A program made the translations under genes and the position numbers. This document shows positions 12,917-17,403 of a stretch of 17,403 nt of DNA, piece by piece. Numbering within the stretch: the stretch's first letter is position 1; every line of letters begins with the position of its first letter. Source of the stretch: Prevotella sp. (GTDB lineage: Bacteria > Bacteroidota > Bacteroidia > Bacteroidales > Bacteroidaceae); NCBI GenBank assembly GCA_017442765.1, contig JAFRZC010000068.1, positions 1 through 17,403 of the forward strand. Direction: 5' to 3'. The notes under the pieces were generated by a model, which saw only the letters and a list, made by a program, of their open reading frames with translations, was not told where the DNA came from and did no database searches.

Positions 12917-13525
12917 CTACCTGAGGTCGATAATCTCGGCCGTAGGATATTCCTTGGCGTTGAAGGTGAAAAGACCGTCGGGCTGGTTCTTGGCCTTGAA
13001 GTTGCGAATGCTTATTGTTGACCAGGTTTGTCCCTGACGCATCTTTATCAACGAGGGTACGTAGGTTTTCTTGTTGATGGTGACCACCATCTCCTGAACG
13101 CTACGCTGCTTGTTCTGAGCCGTCAGTTTGACGACATAGTTAGCACCCTCATTCTTCATACTCAGCGCAAAACCACTCTTATACATATTTATAAAGGTAT
13201 AGGGGTTCATGGCCATCTGCTGAGCCTGTGTCGGGTTCGACAGGCTCACCTCATCTGTTTTCTTCATGTAGCTCCATTGCGTCTTGCCATTGAACCATAC
13301 AATGGCCTGCGGTGTGCGGGCATGAAACTTGTTGCCCTTGATATAGACACTTCCCGACACGCTTCCCGCCTTCGGGCTCGACATGGTGAAATCGGCCTGG
13401 GCGCCTCCCGAACGTCCGACAATCTTTGCCGTCTTGTCGAGGATGGCGCGAGCCTGTGTGCTGCTTTGCGCGAAGGTCGCAATGCAAAGGGCACTTGTTA
13501 TGAAGAATAAAACTATCTTTTTCAT
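12917..13525 (-). CDS. LolA-like outer-membrane lipoprotein carrier protein
   Basis: A 202-residue exported protein of the LolA-like family (PF16584/PF03548 type), which in its best-known members ferries lipoproteins across the periplasm. Residues 1-19 (MKKIVLFFITSALCIATFA) are a signal peptide. The mature part has the alternating beta-strand pattern of the open barrel: DFTMSSPKAGSVSGSVYIKG (45-64), NKFHARTPQAIVWFNGKTQW, SIRNFKAKNQPDGLFTF. Its position 52 nt downstream of ftsK is a common arrangement in Bacteroidales and supports the call. LolA-like proteins are divergent, so the lipoprotein-carrier role is a family-level inference. Confidence 0.85.
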   Translation of the reverse strand: MKKIVLFFITSALCIATFAQSSTQARAILDKTAKIVGRSGGAQADFTMSSPKAGSVSGSVYIKGNKFHARTPQAIVWFNGKTQWSYMKKTDEVSLSNPTQAQQMAMNPYTFINMYKSGFALSMKNEGANYVVKLTAQNKQRSVQEMVVTINKKTYVPSLIKMRQGQTWSTISIRNFKAKNQPDGLFTFNAKEYPTAEIIDLR

Positions 13526-13577
13526 GCTGAGAATGTATGTTTTATGATTGATAACCCTATCGCTCTTGATGTGGAGT

Positions 13578-15986
13578 CTATGCGTTTCTTAATTGCTCAA
13601 GAATTGTATTCAGCTGGTTCTCGTCGGCAACGAGCACATCGCGTGGCTTGCTGCCTTGGGCAGGACCTACGATGCCGGCCTTGTGGAGCGAGTCCATCAG
13701 GCGACCGGCACGGTTGTAGCCGATTTCAAAGTTACGCTGTATCATGCTCGTGGAGCCTTGTTGGGTGTTGACAATGAAGCGCGCGGCCTGCTCGAACAGA
13801 GAGTCGAGCTTTCCTACGCTTCCTCCGCCTCCACCGCTGACAGCCCCGGCACTTCCGCTATCCTCGCTGACGGGTTCGGGCAGTTCCATCGGCTCTTGCG
13901 GGCCTGGCTGGTCTTCGATATATTCGTTGATGCGTTCCACTTCAGGCGTATCAACGAAAGCGCATTGTACGCGCACGGGATCGCCGCCTTGCTTGATAAG
14001 CATGTCGCCGCGCCCCACCAACTGGTCGGCTCCCTTTTGGTCGAGAATGGTTCTTGAGTCAATTTGCGACATCACGCGGAAAGCCATGCGGCCCGGGAAG
14101 TTGGCTTTGATGGTACCCGTGATGATATTGGTTGTGGGTCGTTGGGTGGCTATGACCATGTGGATGCCCACGGCGCGTGCCAACTGTGCGATGCGGCAGA
14201 TGGGGCGTTCGATTTCCTTGCCTGCCGTCATAATCAGGTCGCCGAACTCGTCGATGATAACGACGATGTAGGGCATGTACTCGTGGCCGTCGGTCAGGTT
14301 CAGCTGGTGATTGACATATTTCTGATTGTATTCCTTGACGTTCTTCGCATGTACCATCTTGAGCATATTGTAGCGATGGTCCATCAGGGCGCAAAGGGCG
14401 TTCAGCGTGCGCACCACTTTCGATACGTCGGTGATAATCGGCTCCTCATCGTTCTCGGGCAGGCAAGCCATGAAATGGTCGGCAATGCTGCCATAGACAC
14501 TGAACTCCACCTTCTTCGGATCGACGAGCACGAACTTCAGCTCATTGGGATGCTTCTTATAAAGCAATGATGTGATGATGGCATTCAGACCAACCGACTT
14601 ACCTTGTCCTGTAGCACCGGCAACGAGCAGGTGGGGTATCTTTGCGAGATCAACCATATAGACCTCGTTGGTGATAGTCTTTCCGAGTGCGATGGGCAGT
14701 TCCATGTTCGATTCCTGGAACTTGCGTGAGTTAAGGATGCTCTCCATCGACACGATGTTCGGCTTCTTGTTGGGCACCTCTATGCCGATGGTACCTTTCC
14801 CTGGCATGGGCGCGATGATACGTATGCCTAATGCAGCGAGGCTCAGGGCAATGTCGTCCTCGAGGTTTCGTATTCTCGCGATGCGCACACCCTCGGCGGG
14901 AGTAATCTCGTAGAGCGTAATCGTAGGACCTACGGTGCACTTGATTTCGCGGATTGCGACACCAAACGAGTTGAGTACCTCAACGATGCGGTTGTTGTTG
15001 GCTTTGATTTCGTCCATGTCAACCTCCGGCTTGCCGTCGTTATCGTATTTCTTCAGCAGGTTGAGCGTGGGGAATTTATATCGCGTGAACGGCTCGCGGG
15101 GGTTGATGGGCTTGCTGAGGTCGGTCTCCGTGGCAACTCGCTTGCCATCGGCCTTTTCCTCGTCTTTTCCTCTTCCAACCGTGAGAGACGGTTCATCGAC
15201 CGTGGTTTTACCCACTGGCTTTTTTGTGTTGGTTTTATCTTCCTGAAGATGATTAAAATCAGTGGTATCAATAACGGTGGCAGGCTCAGAGTCGTGCGGC
15301 GTGTCATTATTGTCCTCTGTGTCTTTATTGTTGTTGGTGACCTCAAATTTTATCTTGCTCATCAAGAGTCCGGGGTTAAGCGTTTTCCTGATGACGTTGA
15401 TGGTTTCCGTGCTTAGAAAGGTCAGGAACACGATGGCGACCAATGCCAAGATAGCCGTCAATCCCGGAGAGCCGACAAGGTTTTCGAGGTGTTGCACGCA
15501 GTAGGCTCCATGATTGCCACCCGGATTGAATACCTGATTGCCCATGATGGGTGTGAGGAACTTCGCAAATGTCACGGAACTCCATACCATGACAACGGCC
15601 ATGCCGAAGAACCACTTCCATAGGTTTATCCGGTAGGCCCCCATCAGCTGAAGGGCCACCAATATTGCGAAAGCTGGTATAAGAAATGCAGGAAGGCCAA
15701 AGTTTAAGGTGATCAGCGCATAGGCAATGATGGCGCCAAAGCTGCCGCAGTAGTTGGTGAACTCGTGGTTTGTGTTCAGCCACTGCCCGGGTCTCATGCC
15801 TTCTAATGCGCTTTGGTCGGCTTGGCCGGTACCGAAGTAGGAAATCATCGCGATGATGACATAGACAGATAGGGCAAATAGGATGATTCCTAACAGAAAG
15901 TCGGTCTTTTCGTTGCTTAAAATGTTTTGGAGCCCTATCGTTTCCTTAAAGTTTTTGGGCTTTTTATTTGTGGTTTTCTTTCTCAT
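13578..15986 (-). CDS. ftsK: DNA translocase FtsK/SpoIIIE
   Basis: An 802-residue septal DNA pump that moves chromosome termini during division and activates dimer resolution. N-terminal membrane helices lie at about 28-50, 81-113, 122-141 and 174-195; a hydrophilic, Asn/Asp/Thr-rich linker covers about 205-300; the alpha/beta motor follows with Walker A GATGQGKS (457-464), DPKKVEFSVYGS (489-500), Walker B VVIIDEFGDL (575-584) and ATQRPTTNIITG (613-624). After a Gly/Ser/Pro linker with GGGGGS (718-723), the C-terminal gamma winged helix (about 727-790; QRNFEIGYNRAGRLMDSL) would read KOPS-type sequences. The linker is short compared with E. coli FtsK, as usual in this phylum. It is first of the six-gene minus-strand run. 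Confidence 0.97.
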   Translation of the reverse strand: MRKKTTNKKPKNFKETIGLQNILSNEKTDFLLGIILFALSVYVIIAMISYFGTGQADQSALEGMRPGQWLNTNHEFTNYCGSFGAIIAYALITLNFGLPAFLIPAFAILVALQLMGAYRINLWKWFFGMAVVMVWSSVTFAKFLTPIMGNQVFNPGGNHGAYCVQHLENLVGSPGLTAILALVAIVFLTFLSTETINVIRKTLNPGLLMSKIKFEVTNNNKDTEDNNDTPHDSEPATVIDTTDFNHLQEDKTNTKKPVGKTTVDEPSLTVGRGKDEEKADGKRVATETDLSKPINPREPFTRYKFPTLNLLKKYDNDGKPEVDMDEIKANNNRIVEVLNSFGVAIREIKCTVGPTITLYEITPAEGVRIARIRNLEDDIALSLAALGIRIIAPMPGKGTIGIEVPNKKPNIVSMESILNSRKFQESNMELPIALGKTITNEVYMVDLAKIPHLLVAGATGQGKSVGLNAIITSLLYKKHPNELKFVLVDPKKVEFSVYGSIADHFMACLPENDEEPIITDVSKVVRTLNALCALMDHRYNMLKMVHAKNVKEYNQKYVNHQLNLTDGHEYMPYIVVIIDEFGDLIMTAGKEIERPICRIAQLARAVGIHMVIATQRPTTNIITGTIKANFPGRMAFRVMSQIDSRTILDQKGADQLVGRGDMLIKQGGDPVRVQCAFVDTPEVERINEYIEDQPGPQEPMELPEPVSEDSGSAGAVSGGGGGSVGKLDSLFEQAARFIVNTQQGSTSMIQRNFEIGYNRAGRLMDSLHKAGIVGPAQGSKPRDVLVADENQLNTILEQLRNA

Positions 15987-16013
15987 TATTTATCTGTTTC
16001 TGAAAATTCCTTG

Positions 16014-16021
16014 CAAAAATA
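16014..16021 (-). promoter_or_regulatory. -7 box upstream of ftsK
   Basis: Minus-strand TATTTTTG fits TAnnTTTG and would give a leader of about 22 nt before the ATG at 15986. No TTTG is present 19-21 nt upstream, so only the -7 half is supported. Confidence 0.5.
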
Positions 16022-16064
16022 GTGGAAAAAAATAAGAAACTGCCATATTTTCGCAACTTTTTTC

Positions 16065-16072
16065 TAATTTTG
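16065..16072 (+). promoter_or_regulatory. -7 box upstream of the 3'-5' exonuclease gene
   Basis: TAATTTTG fits TAnnTTTG and ends 24 nt before the ATG at 16097. No clear -33 box. It and the ftsK box on the other strand lie in the same 110-bp divergent region. Confidence 0.5.
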
Positions 16073-16096
16073 CACTTTGTTAGATAAAAATAGGTA

Positions 16097-16753
16097 ATGC
16101 CGAGGCTTATTTACAACAAATATGATAAGCGGATGCTCTCAGCTCTTCCCGTTGAAACGTTCGAGGGGAATGTTGTGGTCATCACAAACGAGACTGATGC
16201 GCGAAAGGCTGTCCGCTTCTTGCTCTCATGCGACATGCTGGGCGTTGATACGGAGACAAGGCCATCGTTTCGTCCAGGACAGATTTACAAGGTTTCTCTT
16301 CTTCAAGTGGCCACACGAAAAGAGTGTTTCCTCTTCCGACTGAACAAGATGGGGATTACGCCGTCTGTGAAGCGACTGCTTGAGAATGTGGATGTGCCTA
16401 TGATAGGCTTGTCGTGGCACGATGACTTGTTATCGCTTCATCGGCGTGGGGAATTCACTGCCGGCAATTTTGTCGATTTGCAGCATCTTGTTCGTAATAT
16501 TGGCATTGAGGATCTTGCGTTGCAGAAGATTTATGCCAATCTTTTCCATAAGAAAATCAACAAGCGCCAGCAGCTGTCCAACTGGGATGCGCCCGAACTC
16601 AATGAGCGCCAACGGCAATATGCCGCGTTAGACGCATGGGCTTGTCTGAGGATATACGGCGAGCTTGAACGGTTGGAAAGAACCGGCGATTTCCAGTTGG
16701 TGAAAGTTGTTGAGCCTGAGCCGCAGGAAACAAGCAAATCAATCAATCGGTGA
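16097..16753 (+). CDS. DEDDy-type 3'-5' exonuclease domain protein
   Basis: A 218-residue protein consisting of a single RNase D-like 3'-5' exonuclease domain (PF01612). Motif ExoI is GVDTETRPSF (49-58; Asp51, Glu53), ExoII is GLSWHDDLLSLH (104-115; Asp110), ExoIII is QRQYAALDAWACLRIY (172-187; Tyr175, Asp179), giving the DEDDy set of catalytic residues for two-metal hydrolysis. The HRDC domains of full RNase D are missing, as is usual for this short Bacteroidetes type. Whether the substrate is RNA or DNA cannot be told. It is 6 nt upstream of the rlmI-like gene, so the pair is probably one operon. Confidence 0.92.
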   Translation: MPRLIYNKYDKRMLSALPVETFEGNVVVITNETDARKAVRFLLSCDMLGVDTETRPSFRPGQIYKVSLLQVATRKECFLFRLNKMGITPSVKRLLENVDVPMIGLSWHDDLLSLHRRGEFTAGNFVDLQHLVRNIGIEDLALQKIYANLFHKKINKRQQLSNWDAPELNERQRQYAALDAWACLRIYGELERLERTGDFQLVKVVEPEPQETSKSINR

Positions 16754-16759
16754 AGAATA

Positions 16760-17403
16760 ATGATGAGTGAAAAGTATAGACACGTCTGTTTGAAGAGAGG
16801 AAAGGACGAAAGCCTCAGGCGTCATCACCCTTGGGTTTTCTCGGGTGCTCTCTCGCACATGGATGAGGGGATCGTGGAAGGCGACGTGGTGCGTGTCGTG
16901 TCCGCTGAAGGCGAGTTGCTCGGCATCGGACACTACCAACTGGGAACCATTGCCGTTCGTATGCTTGCGTTTGAAGAGGCAGAGATTAATGATGATTTCT
17001 GGTTCAAACGTTTGCAGAAGGCTTTAGCCATGCGGAAGGCGGCAGGTGTCGCCATGAGCGATGCGGGAAACACGTTCCGCCTTGTTCATGGCGAGGGCGA
17101 CCAACTGCCTGGATTGGTTGTTGACTGTTATGGCACAACGGCAGTTGTTCAGGCACATAGCGTAGGTATGCATGAGGTTCGCATGGCTATCAGCAACGCC
17201 CTGTTGAAGCTTGACGACTTGCATATTGAGAACATTTTTTACAAGAGCGAAACCACACTGCCCTATAAGGCTGGGGTGGAGTCGGAAAACGGTTTTCTTG
17301 TCGGAGGCCATGCCGATGATGTCGCGGTGGAAAACCGTTTGCGATTTCATATCGACTGGCTGCGAGGGCAGAAGACCGGATTTTTTATCGATCAGCGCGA
17401 CAA
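16760..17403 (+). CDS. rlmI: RlmI-type 23S rRNA cytosine-C5 methyltransferase, cut by the window edge
   Basis: The first 214 codons of a class I SAM-dependent rRNA methyltransferase; the frame is open to the last base. Visible signatures: an N-terminal PUA domain with HPWVFSGAL (23-31), then GEGDQLPGLVVDCYG (111-125), the conserved entry to the RlmI fold, and GQKTGFFIDQRD (203-214) just before the SAM-binding domain, which lies outside. E. coli RlmI makes m5C1962 in 23S rRNA; the equivalent target is inferred. Two adjacent ATG codons (16760 and 16763) can start it; the second gives MSEKYRHV. It follows the exonuclease gene by 6 nt. Confidence 0.92.
   Translation, partial: MMSEKYRHVCLKRGKDESLRRHHPWVFSGALSHMDEGIVEGDVVRVVSAEGELLGIGHYQLGTIAVRMLAFEEAEINDDFWFKRLQKALAMRKAAGVAMSDAGNTFRLVHGEGDQLPGLVVDCYGTTAVVQAHSVGMHEVRMAISNALLKLDDLHIENIFYKSETTLPYKAGVESENGFLVGGHADDVAVENRLRFHIDWLRGQKTGFFIDQRD

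Noticed and set aside
1..17403. tRNA, rRNA and insertion-sequence genes.
   Set aside because: No cloverleaf, rRNA segment or transposase frame was recognised on either strand.

Overview
The window reads as a chromosomal segment of a member of the Bacteroidales, most likely Prevotella or a close relative. The evidence is the LpxC-FabZ fusion, the Bacteroidetes-type promoters (TAnnTTTG, twice with TTTG exactly 20 nt upstream), the near absence of Shine-Dalgarno sequences, and family content largely confined to this group (DUF5687, DUF4491, AAA_14/DUF4143 ATPase, an ATP-grasp-like protein beginning with an FNPDHD motif). The species call is inference; the gene calls come from reading motifs.

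Layout. (1) 1-1700, minus strand: a two-gene DNA-modification module, an EcoRI-family adenine methyltransferase (170-1171) followed one base later by the start of a DUF262 (GmrSD-like) protein that runs off the left edge. The methyltransferase is preceded by an approximately 310-nt leader that folds on paper into a chain of hairpins, with a -7 promoter box at its far end and, beyond that, four 22-bp tandem palindromic repeats. (2) 1752-2939, minus: an AAA_14/DUF4143 ATPase with Gln where the Walker B Glu normally sits. (3) 3152-4225, plus: an ATP-grasp-like protein of unknown role, apparently made from an almost leaderless mRNA. (4) 4367-6825, minus: lipid A operon lpxD-lpxC/fabZ; lpxA is not next to it. 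(5) 6826-7691: an 866-bp stretch without a convincing gene, packed with tandem repeats and palindromes. (6) 7692-8159, plus: a secreted TonB C-terminal-domain protein, ending at a strong hairpin shared with the convergent GH31 gene. (7) 8241-15986, minus: a six-gene same-strand run ftsK, lolA-like, DUF5687 membrane protein, DUF4491 membrane protein, rlmH, GH31 alpha-glucosidase. (8) 16097-17403, plus and divergent from ftsK: a DEDD 3'-5' exonuclease and a 23S rRNA RlmI-type methyltransferase cut by the right edge.

How the parts fit. Most genes are ordinary housekeeping (lipid A, cell division and chromosome translocation, rRNA modification, lipoprotein handling, glycan hydrolysis). The accessory part is the left 3 kb: a possible restriction or defence module with an unusually elaborate 5' control region, next to an ATPase of a family common in the variable regions of these genomes. 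Across the window, intergenic spaces are occupied by repeat families: an 8-bp TTGACGAG satellite at three separate loci, a GAAAGACCG(T/C)CTTTC palindrome at two loci, and a tandem repeat whose two copies keep a hairpin but differ in its stem sequence. The strongest candidates for something undescribed are the structured leader with its methyltransferase/DUF262 pair, and the palindrome-rich gap between lpxD and the tonB-like gene.
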